Source: Ignavibacteriota bacterium (GTDB lineage Bacteria > Bacteroidota > Ignavibacteria > Ignavibacteriales > Melioribacteraceae). From it: a DNA stretch of 64,000 nt. Within the stretch, counting starts at the first letter, position 1; every line of letters begins with the position of its first letter. Positions 55,324 to 64,000 of the stretch are shown here, piece after piece. The notes under the pieces were generated by a model that made no database searches, was not told the DNA's origin, and was given only the letters and a program-made list of their open reading frames with translations. The stretch lies in assembly GCA_016713565.1 (NCBI GenBank), contig JADJOX010000008.1:496001-560000 (forward strand), written 5' to 3'. Both the position numbers and the translations under genes were made by a program.

Positions 55324-56241
55324 ATGAGGTTTAAACGAAGAAAAATCAAAGAAAAACACTTAAAAAAATTGAATAGAACGCCTTTACAGAAATTTTTGGA
55401 TTTTTGGAAAAATTTATTTTATGCCGCAATTGCCGCTTTACTTATAAAAACTTTTTTTATTGAAACATCTCGTGTCCCAACCGGCTCTATGGAAAGAACA
55501 ATAATGGTTGGTGATTTTTTATTTGTCAATAAATTCATATATGGAGCATCAACTCCAAGAAATATTCCATTTACAAATGTTGTTTTGCCATATTATCAAT
55601 TACCTCCAATTTCCGAACCTAAAAAAGGTGATATTTTTGTTTTTGAATATCCTGGAGATAGAGATGTTATTATTCCAACCGAAGTTTTAAGTTACGTTAA
55701 AAGATGTGTTGCTGAACCCGGAGATACGTTACAAATTAAAAATAAAGTTATTTATGTTAACGGAAAAGAATTGCCAAGACCGGCAAATATTCAATATCTT
55801 ATGCCTCAAATTTTACCAAAGAGTTACACCCGACCCGATATTTTTCCTAAAGACAGCAAATGGAATAAAGATCAGTACGGACCTATAGTTATTCCTAAAA
55901 AAGGCGATATAATTAAATTAACTCCTGAAAACATTGAAACATACAGAACGCTTATAAACAGAAATTACAAGAGGGAAGTTGTAAAAGTAATGACCGGAAA
56001 TATTTATATTGATGGAAAATTAGTTACAGAATATGAAATTCCTCAGGATTATTATTTTGCAATCGGCGATAATCGCGACGATAGTTCCGACAGCAGATAT
56101 TGGGGCTTTGTACCAAGAGAAAAAATTGTCGGAGAGGCTTTAATGATTTATTGGTCGTGGAATCCGGAAATTCCATTTAGTAACATTTTCAAACTTTTGG
56201 GATCTACAAGATTTAATAGAATTGCAAAAATAGTTCATTAA
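55324..56241 (+). CDS. lepB: Signal peptidase I
   Basis: Cleaves Sec/Tat signal peptides at the outer face of the inner membrane. The 305-residue product has one membrane segment (FYAAIAALLIKTFFIE), the nucleophile Ser55 in RVPTGSMERT, the general base Lys126 in SYVKRCVAEPGDT and the box E motif AIGDNRDDSSDSRYWGFVP. The protein is longer than minimal forms, with an insertion between boxes D and E, as is usual in Bacteroidota. The lepA-lepB adjacency is widely conserved. The next gene starts 8 bp downstream. Confidence 0.94.
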   Translation: MRFKRRKIKEKHLKKLNRTPLQKFLDFWKNLFYAAIAALLIKTFFIETSRVPTGSMERTIMVGDFLFVNKFIYGASTPRNIPFTNVVLPYYQLPPISEPKKGDIFVFEYPGDRDVIIPTEVLSYVKRCVAEPGDTLQIKNKVIYVNGKELPRPANIQYLMPQILPKSYTRPDIFPKDSKWNKDQYGPIVIPKKGDIIKLTPENIETYRTLINRNYKREVVKVMTGNIYIDGKLVTEYEIPQDYYFAIGDNRDDSSDSRYWGFVPREKIVGEALMIYWSWNPEIPFSNIFKLLGSTRFNRIAKIVH

Positions 56242-56249
56242 AGGAAGTA

Positions 56250-58215
56250 ATGAATTTTAAAAGAATTTTATTATTTGTAATCTTCACTTCTTCACTGCAT
56301 TATGGGCAGCAAAAATATTTTATATATTTTATGGATAAAGGCGATTCATTTTCAAAAATTACGCATAAAGAATCAACCGCACATGAAATCCTTTCTCAAA
56401 AAAGTATTGATAGAAGGAAGAAAAACTTAGGTGAAAATTATATCACGTATTCTGATATTCCTATATTTCAAGAATACATAGATAGATTAAAAGAAAAAAA
56501 TATTCAAATAATTAGAAAACTGAAATGGTTCAACGCGGTAAGCGCATTACTAAATGATGATGATTTGGAAGTTGTTAGGAAATTATCTTTTGTCTCAAAA
56601 GTTGAAAAAGTTAAAAAATTAATATCATCAAAACCAATTTCAGATAAATATATAGAAAATAAATCGATTAATAAGTCGAATGTTCCACACACATATGATT
56701 ATGGATATTCGTTAACTCAAGATCAGTTATCTGATATTCCTGAAGTTCATGATTTAGGTTTTACCTGGACAAGGTGTAATTATTGGAATTCTTGACACGG
56801 GCTTTGACTGGGAAAAGGTAAATTCTTTAAGAAACAGAAATGTTATCGCAGAACATGATTTTGTTTTTGACGATAATTTAACCGCAAATGAATCTGGTCA
56901 AGATGTTTCTTCACAACATAATCACGGGACAAGTGTCTTTTCGATTTTAGCTGGTTTTGACGAAGGGAAGTTAATAGGTCCGGCGTTCAATGCCTCTTTC
57001 ATTCTGGCAAAAACTGAATATATTCCTTCGGAAACACATATGGAAGAAGATAATTATGCTGCGGCGTTGGAATGGATGGATTCAATCGGAGTAGACATCA
57101 CAACGTCATCTTTGGGTTACAGTGAATTTGATCAAACAGATTTTTCTTATACTTATGCTGATATGGATGGAAAAACGACAATAGTTACAAAAGCAGCTGA
57201 AATGGCGTTTGAAAAAGGAATTGCAGTTATTACTTCTGCCGGAAATGAAGGGAATAGTTTCGGCAACGACTCAACTTACTGGTATTATATTACCGCGCCT
57301 GGAGATGGATTCAATACTCTTACAATAGGAGCGGTTACAAGTTCGAATATAATTGCGTCGTTTAGTTCCCGCGGTCCAACCTATGATGGAAGAACTAAAC
57401 CGGAAGTTGTTGCTCAGGGAGTAACGGTTTATAATGCAATCGCTGGAATGGACAGCAGTTATTCAGCAGGAAGCGGAACATCTTACTCCGCTCCAATTGT
57501 AGCTGGTATTACCGCTCAGTTATTATCCGCATATCCGCATCTATCAAATAAGCAGCTTAGAAATATTATAATTAAAAGCGGAGATAATCAATCATCACCT
57601 AATAATGATGTTGGTTATGGTTTGGTTTCGGCATTGCGAGCCGTTAATTACCCAAATATAGAAATGATTAATAATAAATATGTTGTCAATAAAATTATTA
57701 AAATCTCGGAAAACATTCAGCAAAACTCTGTGGAGATGCTAACCGAAAGCGGTAATAAATATGCCGTAAGTCATAATAGCGGAATTTATTATCAGACTGA
57801 ATTGCCGAGTGAAATTAGTGCATCCAACAATAAAATTTATTTTACTTATAAAGATCTGCAAAACAACACAATAAGAGAACCAAACGAAGGCTACTTTGAA
57901 TTATACGTAGATGATCAAATAAATGAAATATCGGAAGAAATTCCTCAAAACTTCAAACTTGAGCAGAATTATCCGAATCCCTTTAACCTTGGCACCAATA
58001 TTAAGTATTCTTTGGCTGAAGATAGAATTACAAATGTACAATTGAAAGTCTATGATATTCTAGGAAGAGAAATAGCGACATTGGTTAATGAGAATAAACC
58101 AAAAGGAAATTATTCAATTTATTTCCCTACAAACAATCTTTCTTCCGGAGTCTACTTTTATACGTTAAAAACCGGTGATAATTTTGATACAAAGAAAATG
58201 ATAATTCTTAAATAA
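56250..58215 (+). pseudogene. Subtilisin-like (S8) secreted protease with T9SS domain, one frameshift
   Basis: The reconstructed product is ~654 residues: signal peptide (ILLFVIFTSSLHYG), propeptide, S8 catalytic domain and C-terminal sorting domain. The catalytic Asp lies in GILDTGFDWE (56794-56796), His in HNHGTSV (56923-56925) and Ser in GTSYSAPIVAG (57481-57483). The C-terminal ~90 residues start EQNYPNPFNLGTNIKYSLA, the T9SS signature. The frame breaks at ACCTGGAC (56763-56769), one base too many; removing it restores GFTGQGVIIGILDTG and a length divisible by three. The intact part after the break runs to 58215. An extracellular protease for nutrition is likely. It follows lepB by 8 bp and abuts the methyltransferase gene. 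Confidence 0.87.
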
Positions 58216-58863
58216 ATGTCAAATATATTATTTCCCGATCAGCATCTATATTTAGAAAAAACAATTCAAAATACTGACAGTTTATTTAGCGAAATGGAAA
58301 TTTTTGCTAAAGAAAATAACATCCCAATTCTTGAAAAAATATCAGCAAATTTCTTAGAGCAATTACTTATAATTTATAAGCCCAAACTTGTTCTCGAAAT
58401 TGGTACTGCAATTGCTTATTCCTCAATTAGGATTTCTAAATTTTTACCTTCTGACGGAGAATTAGATACAATTGAATTAAGTTCTCATAATATTAAATTA
58501 GCAAAAAATTTTATCTTGAGATCTAACGAATCTAAAATAAATTTAATTGAAGGCGACGCGTTAAAAATTATTCCCAAATTAAATGCGGAATATGATTTTA
58601 TATTTTTAGATTCTGATAAAAAGGATTACGAAACATTATTTAAATTATCGTATGAAAAATTGAAAACCGGAGGAATAATTTTAATAGATAATTTATTATG
58701 GAAAGGATTTACTGCTTCGGAAAATGTCCCGGAAAATTATAAACAAAGTACTCAAATTATTAGAAAATTCAATTACTTATTTTTGAATTTCCCGGGATTA
58801 AAATCTTCAATTTTGCCAATCGGTGATGGATTGGGTCTGGCAATAAAAATTGAAAAAGAATAG
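58216..58863 (+). CDS. SAM-dependent O-methyltransferase (class I, family 3)
   Basis: A 215-residue Rossmann-fold methyltransferase. The SAM-binding motif I is VLEIGTAIAYSSIRIS, followed by the acidic residue in ELDTIELS, motif DFIFLDSDKKDYETL (metal/acceptor region) and GGIILIDNLLWKG, all characteristic of O-methyltransferase family 3 (catechol/caffeoyl-CoA-like). The natural substrate is unknown; many bacterial members lie in housekeeping neighbourhoods like this one. The ATG follows the upstream stop codon with no gap, so coupling with the protease gene is likely. Confidence 0.9.
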   Translation: MSNILFPDQHLYLEKTIQNTDSLFSEMEIFAKENNIPILEKISANFLEQLLIIYKPKLVLEIGTAIAYSSIRISKFLPSDGELDTIELSSHNIKLAKNFILRSNESKINLIEGDALKIIPKLNAEYDFIFLDSDKKDYETLFKLSYEKLKTGGIILIDNLLWKGFTASENVPENYKQSTQIIRKFNYLFLNFPGLKSSILPIGDGLGLAIKIEKE

Positions 58864-58864
58864 T

Positions 58865-59293
58865 TTACACTTTTCTCTTCAAAGTCTCAGTATACTCTTC
58901 AGCAACTTCTCTAACTGACTTACTCGAAATTAAGAAATGAATATTATCTCTTAATTTACTCCATTCGTCATGAAGCGGACAAGGTGTTTCATCGGAACAT
59001 TCCTTTAAACCGGTTACGCATTTAAGCGTAATAACTGGACCTTCTATTCTTTCAACAATTTCTAAAATTGAACTATCCAAAGCCAATTTGGTGATTTTAA
59101 AACCGCCGCCTCTGCCTTTGTAGGAATCAACATATCCGTATTTTGCCATCCTTTGTAAAATTTTTGCCAGGTAATGAGAAGGGATATCTTCTTTTTTGGC
59201 AATGTCGGATGACATTACAAGTATATCATTGGATTGCCTTGCAAGGAACAAAATAGCTCTTATCGCATATTCACCGGTTTTTGTGTAAATCAT
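58865..59293 (-). CDS. Rrf2-family transcriptional regulator with three-cysteine cluster site
   Basis: The 142-residue product has an N-terminal winged helix (KTGEYAIRAILFLARQ, YLAKILQRMAKYGYVDSYKGRGGGF) and three cysteines, Cys92, Cys99 and Cys105, in the spacing of Fe-S-binding Rrf2 regulators such as IscR and NsrR. Such proteins sense iron-sulfur status, nitric oxide or redox state. No suf/isc or nitric-oxide genes lie beside it, so the regulon cannot be inferred. It converges with the methyltransferase gene. A 14-bp AT palindrome 33 bp upstream of its start may be an autoregulatory site. Confidence 0.9.
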   Translation of the reverse strand: MIYTKTGEYAIRAILFLARQSNDILVMSSDIAKKEDIPSHYLAKILQRMAKYGYVDSYKGRGGGFKITKLALDSSILEIVERIEGPVITLKCVTGLKECSDETPCPLHDEWSKLRDNIHFLISSKSVREVAEEYTETLKRKV

Positions 59294-59326
59294 GCTTACC
59301 TCTTTAAGTGAAAATTTTTGTCAATT

Positions 59327-59340
59327 TTATAAATTTATAA
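59327..59340. promoter_or_regulatory. 14-bp palindrome upstream of the Rrf2 gene
   Basis: TTATAAATTTATAA is a perfect palindrome 33 bp before the Rrf2 start. Just beyond it, GAGTT/CCGA (59342-59356) can pair with TCGGAACTC (59374-59382). Such AT-only palindromes arise easily in a genome of this composition, so the operator assignment is weak. Confidence 0.25.
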
Positions 59341-59391
59341 GGAGTTTTATATCCGAAATAAAATTTAAGTAAATCGGAACTCTTTATCAAA

Positions 59392-60036
59392 TTAAATTTT
59401 AATATTATATAATTCTAAATACATTTCTTCATTTATGCGTTTTAGACCGGATTTTCCATGTAAAACATCATTTAGCTCAATTTCAAAATTTTTTATTTTA
59501 TCCGGAATCAAAAAACAAGATATTATGGGTGATTTTTCAAATTTTTCCGATACTTTTTGGCATTCATACTTTTTAAGCAAATAATGAATTTTACTTGTTT
59601 CATTATAATTATAATGTATTTCAATTTTCTCATATTTTATAGATTCAATTATTTTTGAATTAAGCAGAAGCTCGTTTGCACATGTGGAATATGCCTTACC
59701 TAAAGGACCAACGCCTAATTTAATACCGCCGAAATATCTTATAACTACAACTAAAATATTTGTAAGACCGAAATGACTTATTGCGCTTAAAATTCTTATT
59801 CCCGCGGTTCCGGTTGGTTCGCCATCGTCTGAATATTTTTCAAATCCTGAATTTAATTTTATTGCATAACAATGATGCGTAGCGTCGTAATATTTTTTTT
59901 TCAATTCTTTTATTTTTTCAAACGCACTTTCTTCAGAATCTACAATGAATGCAAAACCTAAAAATGAAGAACTTTTTTCTTTCATCTTATTTTGTGTTTC
60001 TTCGACTAAAGTTTTAATTCTGCTTAAATCGGTCAT
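59392..60036 (-). CDS. yigZ: YigZ/IMPACT-family protein
   Basis: A 214-residue protein with the UPF0029 (IMPACT) N-terminal domain: KSSSFLGFAFIVDSEESAFE, THHCYAIKL, the conserved DDGEPTGTAGIRILSAI and RYFGGIKLGVGPLGKAYS. The C-terminal ~75 residues correspond to the DUF1949 ferredoxin-like domain of bacterial YigZ. The biochemical role in bacteria is not settled; eukaryotic IMPACT acts on the translation regulator GCN1. It is divergent from uvrA across an ~80-bp gap. Confidence 0.9.
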   Translation of the reverse strand: MTDLSRIKTLVEETQNKMKEKSSSFLGFAFIVDSEESAFEKIKELKKKYYDATHHCYAIKLNSGFEKYSDDGEPTGTAGIRILSAISHFGLTNILVVVIRYFGGIKLGVGPLGKAYSTCANELLLNSKIIESIKYEKIEIHYNYNETSKIHYLLKKYECQKVSEKFEKSPIISCFLIPDKIKNFEIELNDVLHGKSGLKRINEEMYLELYNIKI

Positions 60037-60089
60037 ATATAATTATTTTAAATAATAAAATTGATTTTCTGAATAGCTTTAAGTAATAT

Positions 60090-60105
60090 AATTGTTTGAA
60101 CAATT
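60090..60105. promoter_or_regulatory. Palindrome just upstream of uvrA (candidate operator)
   Basis: AATTGTT and AACAATT are perfectly paired around TG, ending 13 bp before the uvrA ATG, in the yigZ-uvrA intergenic gap. uvrA is under SOS control in many bacteria, so this could be a LexA-type site, but I cannot match it to a known LexA consensus for this group. Confidence 0.4.
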
Positions 60106-60118
60106 CCAAATTTATTTA

Positions 60119-62947
60119 ATGACAATACAAGATAAAATAATTATAAAAGGCGCAAGGGAACATAATCTAAAGAATATTGATTTGGAAATTCCTCGAAATT
60201 CTTTAACTGTGATCACCGGTTTATCAGGTTCGGGTAAATCATCTTTGGCGTTTGATACAATTTATGCCGAAGGTCAAAGACGATATATCGAATCACTTTC
60301 TGTTTATGCGCGCCAGTTTTTAGGTCAATTAGAAAAACCGGATGTTGATTTAATTGAAGGACTAAGTCCGGCAATTTCAATTGAGCAGAAATCCTCCGGC
60401 GGAAATCCCCGCTCAACAGTTGGCACTATAACTGAAATTTATGATTTCCTAAGATTACTATATGCACGCGTGGGAACCGCGCATTGCTATAATTGCGGTA
60501 ATGAAGTAAAAAAACAGTCAACTGATCAAATAATTGACAGAATAATGGAAAATTTTACAGCGAAAAAAATAATTATTCTGGCGCCGGTTGTAAGAGGAAG
60601 AAAAGGTCATTACAAAGAATTATTTGAAGATATACAAAAAGATGGATTTATTAAAGTAAGAGTTGATGATGAAATTATAGAGTTAACAAAAGAATTTAAA
60701 GTTGATAGATATAAAATTCATAATATTGAAATTGTAATAGATAGAATTCAAGTTACAGATAAATCAAGATTCAGATTGGCTGAATCAATAGAAGTAGCCT
60801 TGAACTTTGGTAACGGAAGCATAATAATTAATTCTGAAAATGAAGACTATATTTACAGCAGAAACTTTGCTTGCGCTGAATGCGGAATAAGTTACCAAGA
60901 ACTTGCGCCTAATTCCTTTTCGTTTAATTCACCTTATGGTTCTTGTCCCGATTGCGATGGATTGGGTGAAAAAAAAGATTTAGATTTAAAATTAATAATT
61001 CCGGATTTTGACAAAACAATTAATGAAGGCGCATTGGAGCCGGTAGGAAAACCAAGAAAAGTTTGGTTTTTCAATCAGCTTGAAGCCGTAGCAAAAAATT
61101 TTAATTTTGATTATAATACAAAAATTAAAGACCTCACCGAAGAGCAGTTTAATATAATTCTGTACGGCAGTAAAGAAAAAATTCCATTTACTTATAGTTT
61201 TGGCAACGGCAAAACCGCAAATTATATGCATAAGTTTTCAGGATTAAAAAAATATGTGCAGAATTATTTTGAGAATACAACATCTTCAAAAATTAGAGAA
61301 TGGGCTGAATCATTTATGAATTCTCAAGTCTGTTCAACTTGTAATGGCGGAAGACTTAAAAAGGAATCGTTAGCGGTAAAAATTAACAAAAAAAATATTA
61401 GTGAAGTTTCCAATTTGTCTATTGTTAAAACTAAAGAATTTTGCGAGCACATTAAACTCGAAGGCAACGCGGCGATTATCGCAAATCAAATAATTAAAGA
61501 AATTAATTCACGTTTGGATTTTCTATTAAATGTAGGACTCGAATACTTAACACTCGACAGATCGGCGCGCACTCTTTCAGGCGGCGAATCACAACGAATA
61601 AGATTGGCGACTCAAATAGGCTCTCAACTGACAGGAGTACTTTACGTTTTGGATGAACCGAGCATAGGATTACATCAAAGCGACAATATTAAATTAATTA
61701 AATCATTACAAGAATTAAGGAATTTAGGCAACACGGTAATTGTTGTTGAACACGATAAAGAAACCATTACTAATGCAGATTATATAGTTGATCTTGGACC
61801 AAAAGCAGGAATTCATGGCGGGGAAGTATGCTTTCACGGAGACAGAAATAGCTTAACAAACAATGAAAATAGTAACTCAATTACCTTATCATATTTGCTC
61901 AACAAAAAAGCGATTCTAGTGCCTAAAAAAAGAAGGGACCATGAAGGAAAATTTTTGGAAATTGTCGGAGCTTCGGGAAATAATTTAAAAAATGTGCATT
62001 TAATAATTCCTTTAGGCAAATTTGTTGCTGTAACCGGAGTAAGCGGTTCCGGAAAATCTTCATTGATTAACGAAACCTTAGTTAGAATTTTAATGCGGAA
62101 AATTTATGATTCCAAAACCATTCCGCTTGATTATAAAGAAATAAAAGGTTTGGAACATTTAGATAAAATTATTGAAATTGACCAATCTCCAATAGGGAGA
62201 ACTCCAAGATCAAACCCCGCGACTTACACTGGATTATTTACATTTATTAGAGATCTATTTTCACAGCTTCCTGAATCAAAAATTCGAGGATATTCACCCG
62301 GAAGATTCAGCTTTAATGTTTCGGGAGGAAGATGTGAAGAATGCCAAGGCGACGGTTTAAAAAAAATAGAAATGAATTTTCTTCCTGACGTATATGTAAT
62401 TTGCGAAGAATGCAACGGCAAAAGATATAACAGGGAAACTTTGGAAGTTTTGTATAAAACCAAATCAATAAATGATGTTTTAGAAATGACGATTGAATCT
62501 GCTTTGGAATTTTTTGAAGAAATGCCGCGCATAAAAAGAAAATTAAAATCATTAAATGATGTTGGTCTTGGCTACATTAAACTCGGTCAGCAGGCAACAA
62601 CACTTTCAGGCGGCGAAGCGCAAAGAGTTAAACTTGCAACTGAATTAAGTAAGGTTGGAACTGGAAAAACAATTTATATTTTGGATGAACCAACTACCGG
62701 ATTACATTTTGAGGATATTAATATTCTGCTCGGAGTTTTAAATAAACTTGTAGATAAAGGAAATACCGTTGTTGTTGTTGAACATAATTTGGACGTAATT
62801 AAAGTTGCCGATCACATCATTGATTTAGGTCCCGGCGGCGGTGAATTTGGGGGTAATATTATTGCGGAAGGTTCACCTGAAGAGATTATTAAAAATCAAA
62901 AAAGTTTGACCGGAAAATATTTAAAGCAAGAATTGCAGATGAACTAA
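60119..62947 (+). CDS. uvrA: Excinuclease ABC subunit A
   Basis: The damage-recognition ATPase of nucleotide-excision repair. The 942-residue product (ATG at 60119; an in-frame TTG at 60092 adds nine residues) has two ABC modules: Walker A GLSGSGKSSLAFDT and GVSGSGKSSL, signatures LSGGESQR and LSGGEAQR, Walker B VLDEPSIGLH and ILDEPTTGLH. Zinc modules appear as CYNCGNEV, CAECGISYQ with CPDCDGLG, and CEECQGDG with CEECNGKRYN. All motifs of a complete UvrA are present. The amidohydrolase gene starts 6 bp after its stop. Confidence 0.97.
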   Translation: MTIQDKIIIKGAREHNLKNIDLEIPRNSLTVITGLSGSGKSSLAFDTIYAEGQRRYIESLSVYARQFLGQLEKPDVDLIEGLSPAISIEQKSSGGNPRSTVGTITEIYDFLRLLYARVGTAHCYNCGNEVKKQSTDQIIDRIMENFTAKKIIILAPVVRGRKGHYKELFEDIQKDGFIKVRVDDEIIELTKEFKVDRYKIHNIEIVIDRIQVTDKSRFRLAESIEVALNFGNGSIIINSENEDYIYSRNFACAECGISYQELAPNSFSFNSPYGSCPDCDGLGEKKDLDLKLIIPDFDKTINEGALEPVGKPRKVWFFNQLEAVAKNFNFDYNTKIKDLTEEQFNIILYGSKEKIPFTYSFGNGKTANYMHKFSGLKKYVQNYFENTTSSKIREWAESFMNSQVCSTCNGGRLKKESLAVKINKKNISEVSNLSIVKTKEFCEHIKLEGNAAIIANQIIKEINSRLDFLLNVGLEYLTLDRSARTLSGGESQRIRLATQIGSQLTGVLYVLDEPSIGLHQSDNIKLIKSLQELRNLGNTVIVVEHDKETITNADYIVDLGPKAGIHGGEVCFHGDRNSLTNNENSNSITLSYLLNKKAILVPKKRRDHEGKFLEIVGASGNNLKNVHLIIPLGKFVAVTGVSGSGKSSLINETLVRILMRKIYDSKTIPLDYKEIKGLEHLDKIIEIDQSPIGRTPRSNPATYTGLFTFIRDLFSQLPESKIRGYSPGRFSFNVSGGRCEECQGDGLKKIEMNFLPDVYVICEECNGKRYNRETLEVLYKTKSINDVLEMTIESALEFFEEMPRIKRKLKSLNDVGLGYIKLGQQATTLSGGEAQRVKLATELSKVGTGKTIYILDEPTTGLHFEDINILLGVLNKLVDKGNTVVVVEHNLDVIKVADHIIDLGPGGGEFGGNIIAEGSPEEIIKNQKSLTGKYLKQELQMN

Positions 62948-62953
62948 AACAAA

Positions 62954-64000
62954 ATGAAAAAGATCATTATTCCTAAAAATATTTTAACCGTTGATGAACA
63001 GAGAAGGATACTTTATGATTATGCCGTTGTTATTGATGGAAATAGAATAATAAACATTCTTCCGGAAAATGAAATTGAAAAAGAAAATAATGTTGAAATA
63101 TTTAGATTTCCTGAGTTAAGTTTGATTCCAGGATTTGTACAAACGCATGTCCATTTGTGCCAAACATTGTTCAGAGGTTTAGCTGAAGATATGGAATTAT
63201 TGGACTGGCTTCAGAAAAAAATATTTCCGTATGAAAATGCGCATGATCAAAATTCGCTTAGAGCTTCTGCTCAATTGGGAATATATGAACTGCAGAAAAG
63301 CGGAACAACCACAATTTTGGATATGGGAACAATTAATCATCATGAAGTAATTTTTGATGAACTCATAATATCAAACATGCGAGCGTTTTCTGGAAAATGC
63401 ATGATGGATATAAATTCGCTTTATCCTAAATTTATTGAAAGTACTGATGATAGTTTAAATATGACTTATGATCTCGCGAAAGAATTTCACAATACGAACA
63501 ATGATAAAATTAAATATGGATTTGCGCCGAGATTTGTATTATCATGTTCCGAACATTTGCTTAAAGAAACAAAAAGTATGATGAAAGATTTTTACGGATC
63601 AATTTATCATACTCATTCATCTGAAAATAAAAATGAAATTGAAGCTGTAAGACAAATGCACAATATGGAAAATATCGAATATTTTGATTCAATAAATATT
63701 CTAGGTGATCATACAGTTTTAGCTCATGGTGTGCATGTAAATGAAAAAGAGATCGGACTGTTGAAAAATTCCATGACAAGAATTTCTCATTGTCCTTCGT
63801 CAAATTTAAAACTTGGCTCGGGGATTGCAGATATTCCAAAATATTTAAAAGAGGGCATTTGCGTTTCGCTTGGCGCCGACGGCGCACCGTGTAATAATAA
63901 TTTAAGTCAATTTGCTGAAATGCGATTGGCTTCATTAATTCAAAAGCCAAGATATTCACCAACAATTATGAATGCTGAAACTGTTTTCAGATTGGCAACA
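62954..64000 (+). CDS. Amidohydrolase (5'-deoxyadenosine/SAH deaminase-like), truncated by window edge
   Basis: The frame starts at ATG 62954 and is open to the last base, giving the first ~349 residues. It belongs to the metal-dependent amidohydrolase superfamily: the N-terminal HxH metal motif in FVQTHVHLCQTLFRGLAED, a histidine in YHTHSSENK, LAHGVHVNE, SHCPSSNLKLGSG and the metal aspartate in SLGADGAPCNNN. This set matches the MtaD/TrzA-like branch, which deaminates 5'-methylthioadenosine, S-adenosylhomocysteine or 5'-deoxyadenosine; guanine deaminase-like activity is an alternative. The C-terminal part is outside the window. It starts 6 bp after uvrA, so co-transcription is likely. Confidence 0.88.
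   Translation, partial: MKKIIIPKNILTVDEQRRILYDYAVVIDGNRIINILPENEIEKENNVEIFRFPELSLIPGFVQTHVHLCQTLFRGLAEDMELLDWLQKKIFPYENAHDQNSLRASAQLGIYELQKSGTTTILDMGTINHHEVIFDELIISNMRAFSGKCMMDINSLYPKFIESTDDSLNMTYDLAKEFHNTNNDKIKYGFAPRFVLSCSEHLLKETKSMMKDFYGSIYHTHSSENKNEIEAVRQMHNMENIEYFDSINILGDHTVLAHGVHVNEKEIGLLKNSMTRISHCPSSNLKLGSGIADIPKYLKEGICVSLGADGAPCNNNLSQFAEMRLASLIQKPRYSPTIMNAETVFRLAT

Overview
The window looks like chromosome from an AT-rich member of the Bacteroidota/Chlorobiota superphylum, most likely the Ignavibacteria. The evidence is three extracellular proteins ending in type IX secretion (T9SS) C-terminal domains, two with the NYPNPFN signature; TonB-dependent uptake; a C25 (gingipain/PorU-type) peptidase; promoter boxes resembling the Bacteroidota TTTG / TAnnTTTG pattern; and weak or absent Shine-Dalgarno sequences. 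I see no rRNA, tRNA, CRISPR array, insertion sequence or phage module, and no gene-free stretch longer than about 300 bases.

Layout. 1-7 kb: the end of a TonB-dependent receptor and a T9SS-exported protein, a strong terminator, a three-copy Pho-box-like direct repeat, then pstS-pstC-pstA-pstB-phoU. 7-17.5 kb: rplU-rpmA, a SpoIIE-type phosphatase, mdh, an RsbW-like kinase, a large outer-membrane barrel, a beta-CASP ribonuclease, pta, a haem-binding protein, a TerB-like protein and malQ. 17.8-29.1 kb: class II B12-dependent nrdJ, then yggS, a purine nucleoside phosphorylase, a coiled-coil membrane protein, ileS, a DksA/TraR-like protein, lspA and rluD, an order that recalls the Firmicutes ylmE-divIVA-ileS-lspA-rluD neighbourhood. 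29-40.5 kb: a lytic transglycosylase, an EamA transporter, cysS, a Tyr/Ser-rich lipoprotein, a FadL-like protein, rsgA, and a TPR / DUF4292-like / EnvC envelope module. 40.5-46.4 kb: a surface-polysaccharide locus (flippase, UDP-galactopyranose mutase, three family-2 glycosyltransferases, a WecG/TagA enzyme). 46.5-58.9 kb: the C25 peptidase, a barrel protein, lepA, lepB, a T9SS subtilase and an O-methyltransferase. 58.9-64 kb: an Rrf2 regulator, a YigZ protein, uvrA and a truncated amidohydrolase.

Two points stand out. First, the isoleucyl-tRNA synthetase has a rearranged class I signature, GLHH in place of HxGH, the alteration linked to mupirocin hyper-resistance in IleRS2 enzymes. Second, 13 single-base indels, mostly in homopolymers, fall between 41.0 and 56.8 kb and break seven genes, including the conserved lepA. 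None is visible in the other ~47 kb. Correcting each by one base gives full-length reading frames, so I favour locally poor consensus sequence over real gene decay. Those genes are listed once each as apparent pseudogenes.

Functionally the window joins phosphate uptake, envelope assembly and protein export (T9SS cargo, lepB, lspA, EnvC, lytic transglycosylase) and translation housekeeping (ileS, cysS, lepA, rsgA, rplU, rpmA, rluD).
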